This document shows, piece by piece, positions 11,827 to 20,307 of a stretch of 64,000 nucleotides of DNA (position 1 is the first letter of the stretch; each line of letters opens with the position of its first letter). The stretch is from Gammaproteobacteria bacterium (GTDB lineage: Bacteria > Pseudomonadota > Gammaproteobacteria > Burkholderiales > Burkholderiaceae_C). The notes below the pieces were generated by a model. That model searched no databases. It saw nothing but the letters and a program-made list of their open reading frames with translations, and was not told the DNA's origin. Location: contig JAHIYE010000008.1 of the NCBI GenBank assembly GCA_018815325.1, forward strand, positions 1-64,000. Direction: 5' to 3'. The position numbers and the translations under genes were made by a program.

Positions 11827-11991
11827 GCCTCATTGTCCTGCGGTTGGCAAAAACATACCAGTTCAGGGCTTAAGCACGGTGATCTCGTTGCGGCAACCGG
11901 CTTGGCAAGTTTATGATGCAGCAGGCTCCCAGGACATGGGGATCGGAGCCATTTGCACACCACGACAGTTGTCACCGAATGGAGTCATGCA

Positions 11992-12417
11992 ATGAAGGTC
12001 AGCCAGATCATGAGTGTCAATCCCGTCAGCGTGCTGCTGGATGATCACATGTCGGTGGTCAAGGAGATCTTTGACAACGCAAAATTCCACCATGTACTGG
12101 TCGTTGAGGAAGGCAAGCTGTTTGGCGTCATCTCGGACCGCGACCTGCTCAAGGTCATCAGCCCGAACCTGAACACCAGCCGCATCTCGCTCAGCGACCT
12201 CAAGACACTGGACATCCCGGTCCACCGTGTCGTCACACGCGAGCCCATCACCCTCAAGCCTGACGCCTCCGTCAGCGACGCGGTGAAGATCTTCACCACC
12301 CACCGCATCTCCTGCATTCCCGTGGTGGATGACGCTGGTGCTGCCGTAGGCATCATCAGTTGGCGTGACATCCTCAAGCACATGGACCATGTCTGCGCCG
12401 ATTGGCCGCGCGCCTGA
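11992..12417 (+). CDS. CBS-domain pair protein
   Basis: 141 residues consisting of two CBS domains (about 8-62 and 78-132), which generally bind adenine nucleotides and act as regulatory modules. The start at 11992 (MKVSQIMSVNPVSV) has a GGAG 7-8 nt upstream; a TTG-initiated extension to 11953 is unlikely. Single gene, with no partner enzyme or channel adjacent to say what it regulates. Confidence 0.9.
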   Translation: MKVSQIMSVNPVSVLLDDHMSVVKEIFDNAKFHHVLVVEEGKLFGVISDRDLLKVISPNLNTSRISLSDLKTLDIPVHRVVTREPITLKPDASVSDAVKIFTTHRISCIPVVDDAGAAVGIISWRDILKHMDHVCADWPRA

Positions 12418-12451
12418 GCCCACCTTCAAACACGGCCTTCCCAGCAGCACC

Positions 12452-13366
12452 TCAGGGCTTGCCTGACAGAAACAGCGCCGCCCCATTGCCCCAACCAATG
12501 CGCTGCGCGACATCGGCAGGCAGATCACCGAGCCAGCGCCGGTAGCCCTGCATCAGGTCGTCATATTGCGTCCAGCGCTGGTTGACCCAGGTGTCGGAGC
12601 CGATCAGGAAGCGGGTCGGGTGCTTGAGCATCAGCGCGCGCCATTCGGGGCACAGCTTGCCCGCCTCACAGGTCAGCCCGGGCCGGTAGGACAGCTCGCC
12701 CACGAGCTGTGGGTACCTGGCCATCAGCTCCGCTACGCGCGCCACCGGCGTGCCACCGATTCCGGTGTGCGCCCAGATCAGGCGCGTGCCCGGTGCATGG
12801 GCCAGGAGCAGATCGATGGCCCGGTCATCCACATGCGCCAGCACCGCAAGCTGGTTCTTCTGGGCGAACTGCATGAGCTTTTTCGCCACCGGACCATTGG
12901 CGTTGGCGCTGTCGTACAGGTGAAATTCACCGATGCCGCGGTATGGACCTGCCGCCGTGCCGCGCGCAAACTCGGTCTGCACCATGGTGAAAATCGTTTC
13001 GTCGCGAAACCAGTTGTCGTAGTCGGCGCGGTTGCGGTAGAGGCGGATGAAAGGCACCACGGCTACCCCCGCCGCCTGGGTCTGCTCGCGTGCTTCGGCC
13101 AGTGCCTTGGTGCCATCGTTGGGTCGGGAGTTGGCCAGCACCGCCTGCACGCCGTTGCGCTGCATGCGCGCGAGCACATCGGGCAGGGGGTGCGGGCCTT
13201 CCCAGGCCTCCACGTTGTAGTGCAGGTGCGCATCGAACAGCGGGCCGCTGTAGTCGGCCGCCTGGACCCGGCCCGTTATCGCTATCAAAAAAATAGCTGC
13301 CAGCGCCCATGGATTAAGGGTCAGAGGCCAAAATCGCCTGAAAAAATGCCTTGTTCGCATGTCCAC
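12452..13366 (-). CDS. Secreted amidohydrolase-fold (TIM-barrel) metal-dependent hydrolase
   Basis: 304 residues with an amidohydrolase-type fold. The first metal-ligand motif LFDAHLHYN follows the signal peptide, later AHVDDRAID and [10 protein letters not shown] supply further histidines, and IGSDTW near 235 is the usual Asp-bearing strand. Substrate unknown. A signal peptide (hydrophobic [10 protein letters not shown], ending RVQA) predicts export. Residues 11-29, which make up most of that signal peptide, are encoded by a dispersed 54-nt repeat element, so export may be a recent acquisition. Convergent with the CBS gene; 11 bp after the dienelactone-hydrolase gene on the same strand. Confidence 0.8.
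   Translation of the reverse strand: MDMRTRHFFRRFWPLTLNPWALAAIFLIAITGRVQAADYSGPLFDAHLHYNVEAWEGPHPLPDVLARMQRNGVQAVLANSRPNDGTKALAEAREQTQAAGVAVVPFIRLYRNRADYDNWFRDETIFTMVQTEFARGTAAGPYRGIGEFHLYDSANANGPVAKKLMQFAQKNQLAVLAHVDDRAIDLLLAHAPGTRLIWAHTGIGGTPVARVAELMARYPQLVGELSYRPGLTCEAGKLCPEWRALMLKHPTRFLIGSDTWVNQRWTQYDDLMQGYRRWLGDLPADVAQRIGWGNGAALFLSGKP
13281..13334 (+). repeat. 54-nt dispersed element, copy 2 (inside a signal peptide)
   Basis: Core GCTATC...ATAGC (13281-13297) plus a 37-nt tail ending GGGTCAGAGGCCAAAAT. Lies entirely inside the amidohydrolase gene, antisense to it, in an open frame encoding residues 11-29. Confidence 0.75.
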
Positions 13367-13377
13367 AGGCGCCTGTG

Positions 13378-14061
13378 TCAGGCCAGGTGCTTGGCGAAAA
13401 AGTCCAGGGTGCGCTGGCGCGCCAGCTTGGCCGCAGCCTCGTTATAGGCACCCCGCTGGTCACAGTTGAAGCCGTGGTTGGCCTGGTAGACATGCACCTC
13501 CACACCCGATTGCGCCTTCTTGAACGCCTCCACCGTGTCCAGCGGGATCCAGTGGTCCTGGTCACCGAAGTGGGCCAGCACCGGGCACAGCGGCTTACGT
13601 GCCGCGTCGGCCTCGGCCGTCATGCCACCGCCGTAATAGGGCACGGCAGCGCTGAGACCCTTGAGCTGGCAGGCCGAACGCCAGGTCAGCAAGCCCCCCC
13701 AGCAGTAGCCGACGATGCCGACCTTGCCCGCCTGTGCAGCATGCTGGATGGTCGCCTCAATGTCCTGCATCACGCCAGGAGCGGGCAACTCTTCGATGGC
13801 CGTCTTCAGCGCAAAGCCCGCGGTCATGTCCTCCTGGCTGTAGCCCAGCTCGACACCCGGCTTGGCCCGGTGAAAGGTCGAGGGTGCGACCGCCAGATAG
13901 CCCGCGGCAGCATAGCCGTCTGCCACTGAACGGATGTGCGAGTTCACGCCGAAGATTTCCTGCAACACCACCACCGCGCCCTTGGGCTTGCCCGCGGGTT
14001 GCGCCACGTAGGCCGGAAACACCACGCCGTCGGCGGCTTTGAGATCGATCCAATTGCTCAT
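13378..14061 (-). CDS. Dienelactone hydrolase family protein
   Basis: 227 residues from the ATG at 14061. Alpha/beta-hydrolase fold with the Cys nucleophile of this family in GYCWGG (Cys120), an acid in HFGDQDHW (about 167-169) and His196 in ANHGFNCD. Family members hydrolyse dienelactones in aromatic degradation, but many paralogues act on other esters. Two starts compete: 14094, whose ATG overlaps the upstream TGA as ATGA, and 14061, which has a perfect AGGAGG at good distance; I prefer the latter. Probably cotranscribed with the isomerase gene before it. Confidence 0.88.
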   Translation of the reverse strand: MSNWIDLKAADGVVFPAYVAQPAGKPKGAVVVLQEIFGVNSHIRSVADGYAAAGYLAVAPSTFHRAKPGVELGYSQEDMTAGFALKTAIEELPAPGVMQDIEATIQHAAQAGKVGIVGYCWGGLLTWRSACQLKGLSAAVPYYGGGMTAEADAARKPLCPVLAHFGDQDHWIPLDTVEAFKKAQSGVEVHVYQANHGFNCDQRGAYNEAAAKLARQRTLDFFAKHLA

Positions 14062-14090
14062 TGCTGAGTCCTCCTTGTTGTCATTAACAT

Positions 14091-14696
14091 TCATTGCGCC
14101 TTGAGTTTGCGCTCCACAAAATCGAGCCGGTCCTGGCCCCAGAAAATCTCGCCATCAATGCAGTAGCTCGGCGCACCGAACACACCGGCCGCCATCGCGG
14201 CCTCGGTATTGGCTTCGTAGCGCTCGCGCACGGTCTGGCTGTGCGACTGCTCCAGCCGGTCCGGGCTCAGGCCGCATTCTCCGAGGAGCTTGATCAGCTC
14301 CTTGTCATCGGCAATATTGCGCTCCTGCGCCCAGACGGCAGCCAGTACCGCGGCCGTCAGTTGCATCGCTGCCGCCACACCGTCGCGCAGCTCCACCGCA
14401 ATGATCAGGCAAGCGGCATCGTCACCGTTGACCGGGAAAAATTTGGGCTTGAGGTTCAGCGGCAGCTTCAGATGCTCGCTGTAGCGCTTGAGCTCCACCA
14501 GCCGGTAGGCCTGGCGCTGGGGCGGGCGCTGCCCCACCGGCAAACCACCCGAGGACGGAAAGATCTTGCCCCCCAGGTCCACCGGCAGCACGCGAACCTT
14601 GGCGCCAGAGGCTTTCACCATGGCGGCGAAGCGTGCGTGACCGAGATAGGTCCACGGGCTGTGGGGCGCAAAGTAGTAATCCACGGTCTTTTCCAA
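14091..14696 (-). CDS. DsbA-family 2-hydroxychromene-2-carboxylate isomerase-like protein
   Basis: 201 residues with a thioredoxin/GST-kappa-like fold. DYYFAPHSPWTYLGH at the N-terminus has Ser in place of the thioredoxin Cys, and GVFGAPSYCIDGEIFWGQDRL at the C-terminus is typical of NahD-like isomerases, which use glutathione in naphthalene-type degradation. The open frame extends to 14873 but the upstream part has no homology. The TTG at 14696 follows an AGGAG by 5 nt and begins exactly where family similarity starts, so I chose it. Natural substrate unknown. Confidence 0.8.
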   Translation of the reverse strand: MEKTVDYYFAPHSPWTYLGHARFAAMVKASGAKVRVLPVDLGGKIFPSSGGLPVGQRPPQRQAYRLVELKRYSEHLKLPLNLKPKFFPVNGDDAACLIIAVELRDGVAAAMQLTAAVLAAVWAQERNIADDKELIKLLGECGLSPDRLEQSHSQTVRERYEANTEAAMAAGVFGAPSYCIDGEIFWGQDRLDFVERKLKAQ

Positions 14697-14893
14697 AACG
14701 TCTCCTGGTTGTTGTTCGCTGACAGTGCAGGCATTCTGCCGGATTCGTGTGCAAGCTGCAGTCCATGCCTCGCGCATGCAGGACGTCTCGTGTATCGTCA
14801 CGGCATGCGCTGCGTCGCGGCAGCCCTTCTGAGGAAAGGGTTTTCCGGCACACGCGGCTTTTTGGCAACTCATTCACTTAGACGGGAAGCACC

Positions 14894-15640
14894 ATGAACC
14901 CCATCGTCCTGATCACTGGCGGCTCTCGCGGCATCGGTGCCGCCACGGCCTTGCTGGCCGCCCAGCGAGGCTATGCCGTGGCCGTGAACTACACCCACAA
15001 TTCACTGGCGGCCGACGAGGTGGTACGACAGATCCGTGCCGCCGGCGGCACGGCCATCACGGTGCAGGCCGATGTGGCCGATGAAGCCCAGGTCATGGCC
15101 ATGTTCGAGAAAGTGGATGCCAAGCTCGGGCGTCTGAATTGCCTGGTCAACAACGCTGGTGTGGTGGACCATGCCAGCCGGGTCGACGACATGAGCTTTG
15201 CCCGGCTGCGCCGCATGTTTGACATCAACATCATGGGCAGCTTCCTGTGCGCACGCGAGGCGGTGCGCCGCATGAGCACGCGCCATGGCGGCGCGGGCGG
15301 CAGCATCGTCAACCTCTCCAGCGTGGCGGCCCGCCTGGGCGGCCCCGGCCAGTACGTGGACTACGCCGCCGCCAAGGGCGCGATCGACACCTTCACGGTG
15401 GGCCTGGCCAAGGAAGTGGCCACCGAGGGGGTGCGCGTCAATGCAGTGCGCCCCGGCATCATCGAGACCGAGATCCACGCCTCCGGCGGCCAACCCAACC
15501 GCGCCAGGGAAATGGCGCCGCTGGTACCCATGCAACGGGCCGGCAGTGCGGAGGAGGTGGCCCAGGCCATTGTCTGGCTCATGTCGGACGCTTCCAGCTA
15601 CAGCACGGGCTCATTCATTGATGTGACCGGCGGCCGCTAG
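14894..15640 (+). CDS. SDR-family NAD(P)-dependent oxidoreductase
   Basis: 248-residue classical short-chain dehydrogenase. Cofactor motif TGGSRGIG at 8-15, NNAG at 86-89, catalytic Ser near 142-143 and the YxxxK pair Tyr157/Lys161. The C-terminal TGSFIDVTGGR is typical. Asn32 and Tyr33 after the second strand, with no acidic residue at that position, make NADP preference plausible. Substrate unknown. Divergent from the isomerase gene, with 197 bp between them; followed 38 bp later by a MarC gene. Confidence 0.92.
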   Translation: MNPIVLITGGSRGIGAATALLAAQRGYAVAVNYTHNSLAADEVVRQIRAAGGTAITVQADVADEAQVMAMFEKVDAKLGRLNCLVNNAGVVDHASRVDDMSFARLRRMFDINIMGSFLCAREAVRRMSTRHGGAGGSIVNLSSVAARLGGPGQYVDYAAAKGAIDTFTVGLAKEVATEGVRVNAVRPGIIETEIHASGGQPNRAREMAPLVPMQRAGSAEEVAQAIVWLMSDASSYSTGSFIDVTGGR

Positions 15641-15678
15641 GTCAGCCTCACAAGCGTCCAACGCACGGCAGACACGCC

Positions 15679-16311
15679 ATGGATCTCAAGCCCCTCATCA
15701 CCCTGCTGGCCATCGTCAACCCTTTGGCGATCGTGCCCTTTTTCATTCACTATACGAATGGGTTTTCGCGCGAACAGCGTCAGCGCACCATCTGGATATC
15801 CTCCTTCAGCGCGTTTGCGGTGATCGCCACCTGCGCCCTGCTGGGTCTGGAGATCCTGGCCTTCTTCAGCATCTCGCTGGCCAGCTTCCAGGTGGGTGGC
15901 GGCATGTTGCTGCTGATCTCGGCACTCAGCATGCTCAACGCTCGCCCGGTCGAATCCAAGTCAAACCCCGATGAGATGCAGGACGCGGTGGAGCGCTCGG
16001 CTGCCCGCGCCAGTGTCGCGGTAGTGCCGCTGACCATTCCGCTGCTGACCGGCCCGGCCACCATGTCCACCGTCGTGATCTACGCCGACAAGGCAGAAAA
16101 CCTGCTGCAGCTTGGCACCCTGGTGGGCTATGGCGTGGTCATCGCGTTGGCCACGGCGCTGTGCTTTACCCTGGCCGAACCCATCGCACGCGGGTTGGGC
16201 CGCACTGGCATCAACGTGATGACCCGGCTCATGGGCCTGATCCTCGCCGCACTCGCGGTCGAGGTGATGTCGGACGGGCTGCTCAAGCTGTTTCCCGGGC
16301 TAGCCGGCTGA
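15679..16311 (+). CDS. MarC family (UPF0056) membrane protein
   Basis: 210-residue integral membrane protein with about six helices. The start MDLKPLITLLAIVNPLAIVPFF and the mid-protein VVPLTIPLLTGPATMSTVVIY are signatures of MarC. Despite the name, the family's role in multiple antibiotic resistance has not held up and its substrate is unknown. Likely cotranscribed with the SDR gene. Confidence 0.9.
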   Translation: MDLKPLITLLAIVNPLAIVPFFIHYTNGFSREQRQRTIWISSFSAFAVIATCALLGLEILAFFSISLASFQVGGGMLLLISALSMLNARPVESKSNPDEMQDAVERSAARASVAVVPLTIPLLTGPATMSTVVIYADKAENLLQLGTLVGYGVVIALATALCFTLAEPIARGLGRTGINVMTRLMGLILAALAVEVMSDGLLKLFPGLAG

Positions 16312-16340
16312 GCAACTGGACACCCCCAGCACAAAGGTGG

Positions 16341-16377
16341 CTGCCAGGCTGCACTCACGCAGAGCGCAGCCTGGCAG
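16341..16377. terminator. Bidirectional hairpin between MarC and TRAP genes
   Basis: Perfect 12-bp stem CTGCCAGGCTGC (16341-16352) with 16366-16377, 13-nt loop, lying in the 69-bp convergent gap. No U-run, so intrinsic termination is not assured; it may block 3' exonucleases. Confidence 0.5.
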
Positions 16378-16380
16378 GGC

Positions 16381-17709
16381 TTACCAGCCGATCGCCTTGG
16401 GCAGCCACAGGGCAATCTGCGGGTACATGAACAGCAGCAGCAATGCCACGAACTGCATGCCGATAAAAGGTATCACCCCCTTGTAGATGTCTCGGATGCT
16501 CACCTCGGGCGGCGCCACCCCCTTGAGATAGAACAGGGCCCAGCCAAACGGTGGCGTGAGAAAAGAGGATTGCAGGTTCAACGTAATCAGCATCGCCAGC
16601 CAGACCGGATCGACGCCCTGGTTCAACAGCACAGGCATGAACAGCGGCACTGCGATGTAGCTGATCTCGATCCACTCGATGAAAAAGCCGAGCACAAAGA
16701 TCAGCGCCATCATGAACCAGATGTCCGTATTCACGCCACCAGGCAACAAGTCGAACATCCGAGTGATCAGGTCTTCGCCATGCAGGCCCCGGAAGGCCAG
16801 TGCAAACACCTGCGCCGTCATGAGGATGAACATCATGATGGCGGTGATCTTGCTGGTCTCCAGTGCCACGGACTTGAGGATGGCCATGCTGAAACGGCGC
16901 GACACGATGGTGATGAGCACTGCGCCCACGGCACCCATGGAAGCCGCCTCGGTGGGGGCCGCGATGCCGCCCACGATCGAGCCGAGCACAAACACCACCA
17001 GCATGATCGGCGGCACCACCACTTTCCAGAAGCGGAACCACAGTTGCCTGCGACTCACGGCCTCGCGCTCGGCCAGCGGAATCGGTGGCATGAGTTCGGG
17101 ACTGATCCAGGCGCGGATCAGGATGTAGAGGATGTACACACCCGATAGCAGCAGCCCCGGCCCCACGGCCGCGGCAAACAGTGTGCCGACTGACAGCTGC
17201 ATGATGTCGGACAGCAGGATCAGGATCAGGCTGGGCGGGATGATTTGCCCCAGGGTGCCCGAAGCGCAGATCACGCCGCAGGCCACGCTCTTGTCGTAGC
17301 CACGCCGGATCAGCGTGGGCAGGGTCAGCAGGCCCAGCGTGATGACGGTAGCGCCAACGATGCCGGTGGTGGCACCCATCAGGATGCCGAACAGGATGAT
17401 GCCGACCCCCATGCCGCCCCGCAGCCCCCCGGCGATGTGACCCATGACATCGAGCAGGTCATCGGCCAGCTTGGATTTCTCCAGCATCACACCCATGAAG
17501 ACAAACAAGGGAATGGCCATCCACTGGTAGCCCGCAACGATGCCGTAAAAGCGTGCGGGCAGCAGGTTGAAGAGCGAATCACCAAAGCCAAGGTAGCCGA
17601 AGATGAAACCCACCGTGGCCAGCGTGGTGGCCACAGGAACCCCGATCATGAGCAGCACGAAGAAGCTCACGAGCATGAGGATGGCCAGGGTTTGCGAGTC
17701 AAACATCAT
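16381..17709 (-). CDS. dctM: TRAP transporter large permease (DctM)
   Basis: 442-residue, about 12-helix membrane subunit of a tripartite ATP-independent periplasmic transporter. Typical DctM blocks are visible: MAIPLFVFMGVMLEKS near 55, GVIILFGILMGATTGIVGA and SGTLGQIIPPS. Works with the small permease and the binding protein in the same minus-strand operon; its start overlaps the DctQ stop by 11 nt, indicating coupled translation. Energy comes from the sodium gradient in characterised systems. Confidence 0.95.
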   Translation of the reverse strand: MMFDSQTLAILMLVSFFVLLMIGVPVATTLATVGFIFGYLGFGDSLFNLLPARFYGIVAGYQWMAIPLFVFMGVMLEKSKLADDLLDVMGHIAGGLRGGMGVGIILFGILMGATTGIVGATVITLGLLTLPTLIRRGYDKSVACGVICASGTLGQIIPPSLILILLSDIMQLSVGTLFAAAVGPGLLLSGVYILYILIRAWISPELMPPIPLAEREAVSRRQLWFRFWKVVVPPIMLVVFVLGSIVGGIAAPTEAASMGAVGAVLITIVSRRFSMAILKSVALETSKITAIMMFILMTAQVFALAFRGLHGEDLITRMFDLLPGGVNTDIWFMMALIFVLGFFIEWIEISYIAVPLFMPVLLNQGVDPVWLAMLITLNLQSSFLTPPFGWALFYLKGVAPPEVSIRDIYKGVIPFIGMQFVALLLLFMYPQIALWLPKAIGW

Positions 17710-18223
17710 GACTCTCCTTGGGCTTCGGACCGGTCAAAAGCAGTCGCAGCAGGGCTCCGAAGGTCTGGAGCAGCAGCAGCGCGTAGCCAATGGGGATCAG
17801 GGACTTGACGACCCAGCGGTAGGGGATGCCCCCTGGGTCGGGCGAAGATTCGCCAATGTCATAGGCCTGGAACACATAGGCCAGCGAAACCTTGATGAAG
17901 ATCACGGCAATGACCATGAGCAGGCCGTGTGACACCAAGTCCACCACAAACTTGGCGCGCGGTGAATACTGCGCATAGAACAGGTCCACCCGCACGTTAT
18001 CACCGCGCTGCAGGGCATAGCACATGCCGAGAAGGATCAGGGCCGCCAGCAGGTGCCACTCCAGCTCCTGGCCCCAGACGGAGCCCACGCTCATGGAATA
18101 GCGCAGGATGACATTGATGGCTACCAGCGAGATCATCGAGAGGGCCACCCAGGCGGTGGCCCTTCCAATGAGGTCGATGAAGGACTCAATGCCGGCGATC
18201 ACGCCGGACACAGATTTGGACAT
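17699..18223 (-). CDS. dctQ: TRAP transporter small permease (DctQ)
   Basis: 174-residue four-helix membrane subunit. The start at 18223 (MSKSVSGVIAGIESFIDLIG) has GGAG 7 nt upstream; the open frame extends to 18325 without homology. LEWHLLAALILLGMCYAL and GDNVRVDLFYAQYSPRAKF are characteristic of DctQ. Lies 16 bp after dctP and overlaps dctM. Confidence 0.93.
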   Translation of the reverse strand: MSKSVSGVIAGIESFIDLIGRATAWVALSMISLVAINVILRYSMSVGSVWGQELEWHLLAALILLGMCYALQRGDNVRVDLFYAQYSPRAKFVVDLVSHGLLMVIAVIFIKVSLAYVFQAYDIGESSPDPGGIPYRWVVKSLIPIGYALLLLQTFGALLRLLLTGPKPKESHDV

Positions 18224-18239
18224 GCAAAAACTCCGTGGA

Positions 18240-19334
18240 TCAGCCGCGCACTTTGGCGTGGTAGGCCGCTTCGCTGTAGCCGGACCAACGGTCGTACTTG
18301 GCCTTGAACGCCATGTAGGACTCATGCACCTTCTTGGTCATCGGATCCTTGGCCACCGCCTCGGCCAGCACCTTCTCGGTTTCCACCCGCAAGGCCTTGA
18401 TAACGGCATCCGGCAGCGGCTTGGCGATCACCTTCTGGTTCTTGATCAGATCTTCCATGGCTTCGGAGTTGGCCTTCTGGCACCAGCCCTCGCTGATCAC
18501 ATTGCAGGCAGCGGCTGCATTTTCGACCACGGCCTGCAAGTCCTTCGGCAACTTCTGCCAGGCGGCCTTGTTGATCAACAGCTCGGACACGGTAGCCGGC
18601 TCGTGCCAACCGGTGGTGTGATAGAACTTGGCTGCTTTCTGCAGCCCCAGGCGGCGGTCCTGATACGGCCCGACAAACTCAGCCGCATCGATCACGCCAC
18701 GCTCCAGCGCGGGGAAAATCTCGCCGCCCGGCAGCACCTTGACGTCCACGCCGAGGTTCGCATAGACCTTGCCAGCCAGGCCGGGGATGCGCATCTTCAG
18801 GCCCTTGAGGTCGGCCACGCTCTTGATTTCCTTCTTGAACCAGCCTGTCATCTGCACGCCGGTGTTGCCGCAAGGCATGGCCACCATGCCAAAGGGCTCG
18901 TAGACCTCGTTCCACAGGTCGATGCCGCCACCGTCGTAGAGCCAGCCGTTCATGCCCTGGAAGTTCATGCCGAAAGGCACGGCGGTGAAATACTGGGCCG
19001 CGAAGGTCTTGCCGGTCCAGAAATAGCTGTTCGCATGGTTCATCTCGACCGTGCCGGCCCGCACGGCATCGAAGCCCTCAAACGCCGGCACCAGTTCACC
19101 TGCGCCAAAGACCTGGATCTTGAGACGACCGCCAGACATGACATCGATGCGCTTGGCCAGGTCGGTCGCACTGCCAGGGCCATCAAAATAAAACGGCGAG
19201 CCCTTGGGATAGGCACTTGTCATCTTCCAGTTGAAAGACTGCTGGGCTTTCGCCACCATAGGAAAAGCCAGGCCGGCCCCGACCGCACCTGCGGTGGCAC
19301 TCTTGGACAAGAATTTGCGACGATCAATGCTCAT
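18240..19334 (-). CDS. dctP: TRAP transporter periplasmic binding protein, TakP-like
   Basis: 364 residues. The N-terminus MSIDRRKFLSKSATAGAVG has a twin-arginine motif, so export is probably by Tat with cleavage after AKA. The mature protein resembles the TakP group of TRAP binding proteins (KGLKMRIPGLAGKVYANLG and AAEFVGPYQDRRLGLQ), known members of which bind 2-oxo acids or lactate. The ligand here is therefore probably a small monocarboxylate, but this is inferred. The ATG at 19334 is preceded by AGGAG at 7 nt; the longer frame to 19424 is rejected. First gene of dctPQM. Confidence 0.92.
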   Translation of the reverse strand: MSIDRRKFLSKSATAGAVGAGLAFPMVAKAQQSFNWKMTSAYPKGSPFYFDGPGSATDLAKRIDVMSGGRLKIQVFGAGELVPAFEGFDAVRAGTVEMNHANSYFWTGKTFAAQYFTAVPFGMNFQGMNGWLYDGGGIDLWNEVYEPFGMVAMPCGNTGVQMTGWFKKEIKSVADLKGLKMRIPGLAGKVYANLGVDVKVLPGGEIFPALERGVIDAAEFVGPYQDRRLGLQKAAKFYHTTGWHEPATVSELLINKAAWQKLPKDLQAVVENAAAACNVISEGWCQKANSEAMEDLIKNQKVIAKPLPDAVIKALRVETEKVLAEAVAKDPMTKKVHESYMAFKAKYDRWSGYSEAAYHAKVRG

Positions 19335-19596
19335 GGGGAAGCTCCTGAAGTTGAAGTGGATGTTTCCTTCATTCGCAAGTTGCATGCCAACGATTCTGGT
19401 GCGTTCAGCGCATGCGCGCACCATGGCGGTGCGCGCATTTTTCGCAGTGGGGGTTGTTAACTGCCTGGCCCAGTCGCTGTGATGCAGGCCGCTGGCCGAC
19501 GCACCGGCCCCGTCGCAGGCACAACAATCGTTTTACGGTGCAGGCGCCATCTCTGGAAAGGGGAAAGCCCTGTTCCTGCACCCGCTACACGCGGCT
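19335..19596. other. Intergenic region upstream of dctP
   Basis: 262 bp between the TRAP operon start and the end of the MCE operon. It must contain the dctP promoter, but I could not pick a convincing -35/-10 pair, and no small gene or strong hairpin is visible. Confidence 0.4.
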
Positions 19597-20307
19597 TCAG
19601 CGCAACTGCGCCAACCACTGCACCAGCTCATCCGCTGCTGCATCGGTGGCTGCCGTGAGCGCGCGCACCCCACCGGGCGCATCGGCGCTGGGCGCCGGCC
19701 GTTGCACCAGCACGTTGCGCTGTGCGACCAGGCTGGCACCCGCCGGCGTGAGCTGCAGCAGCGTGGCACGCAATCGCAGCAGGCCTGCGCTTTGCGCCGG
19801 TGCCTCAAAGACCTGGCTGAACTCGTCCAGTTCAATCTGCAACACCCGCGTCGCCCCCTCACCCGGGTTGAGCACCGCACGCTCCTGACCCAGCCGCGCA
19901 CGCACGCGCTGCTCCACCAGTTGCGCCGGGGCCATGCTCCAGCGCGCCTGTGAATAAGGGCGCAGCTGCCGGGCATCCACATAGGTCAGCCGGTACAGCA
20001 CGGCCGTGCTGTCCAATGCCGCCGGGGCTTGCACTGCGGCCATGGCCAGCGGTGGCATGCGCAAGCCAGGCGCCTCCACACTTGAGACCGAGGCCGGGCC
20101 AAAGTCATAAACCACAGACGGGTTGGTTTGTAGGGGGACGGCACAGCCTGACAAGCCCAAAACCACCAGAAAAAATAGATAAAAAGTGGCCAAAGCCCTT
20201 TTCCCAATTGCGCTAGACGCTATATTTTTAATAGTGCCAGGCATGACGTCTGGCAATGATGTTGTGCAGCATGGCATCGCGGTATGGTTCACGGTCAGGT
20301 CTTTCAT
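19597..20307 (-). CDS. ABC-type transport auxiliary lipoprotein
   Basis: Outer- or inner-membrane-anchored lipoprotein of an MCE lipid-transport system (PqiC-like). The hydrophobic stretch before VLGLSGC gives a lipobox with the acylated Cys near residue 55, followed by the family pattern YDFGP and RLTYVDARQLRPYSQARW. The start at 20307 overlaps the MCE gene stop as ATGA; this leaves an unusually long n-region, and an internal ATG at 20244 (MPGTIKN) would give a more normal signal peptide of about 34 residues. A degenerate 17-nt dispersed-repeat core lies in the N-terminal coding part. Confidence 0.85.
   Translation of the reverse strand: MKDLTVNHTAMPCCTTSLPDVMPGTIKNIASSAIGKRALATFYLFFLVVLGLSGCAVPLQTNPSVVYDFGPASVSSVEAPGLRMPPLAMAAVQAPAALDSTAVLYRLTYVDARQLRPYSQARWSMAPAQLVEQRVRARLGQERAVLNPGEGATRVLQIELDEFSQVFEAPAQSAGLLRLRATLLQLTPAGASLVAQRNVLVQRPAPSADAPGGVRALTAATDAAADELVQWLAQLR
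20219..20235 (+). repeat. Dispersed element core, degenerate copy 3
   Basis: GCTAT-N7-ATAGT, 17 nt, one mismatch in the palindrome, with a tail that does not keep the GGGCT...GGCC ending. Lies within the lipoprotein gene near its internal start. Confidence 0.4.

Noticed and set aside
12566-13447. 293-codon plus-strand frame opposite the amidohydrolase
   Set aside because: Antisense shadow; no domain and no ribosome-binding site.
18108-19460. 450-codon open frame on the plus strand, antisense to dctP and dctQ
   Set aside because: High-GC third-position artefact; its translation is rich in His, Gln, Arg and Gly with no domain, while the opposite strand encodes a clear TRAP binding protein.
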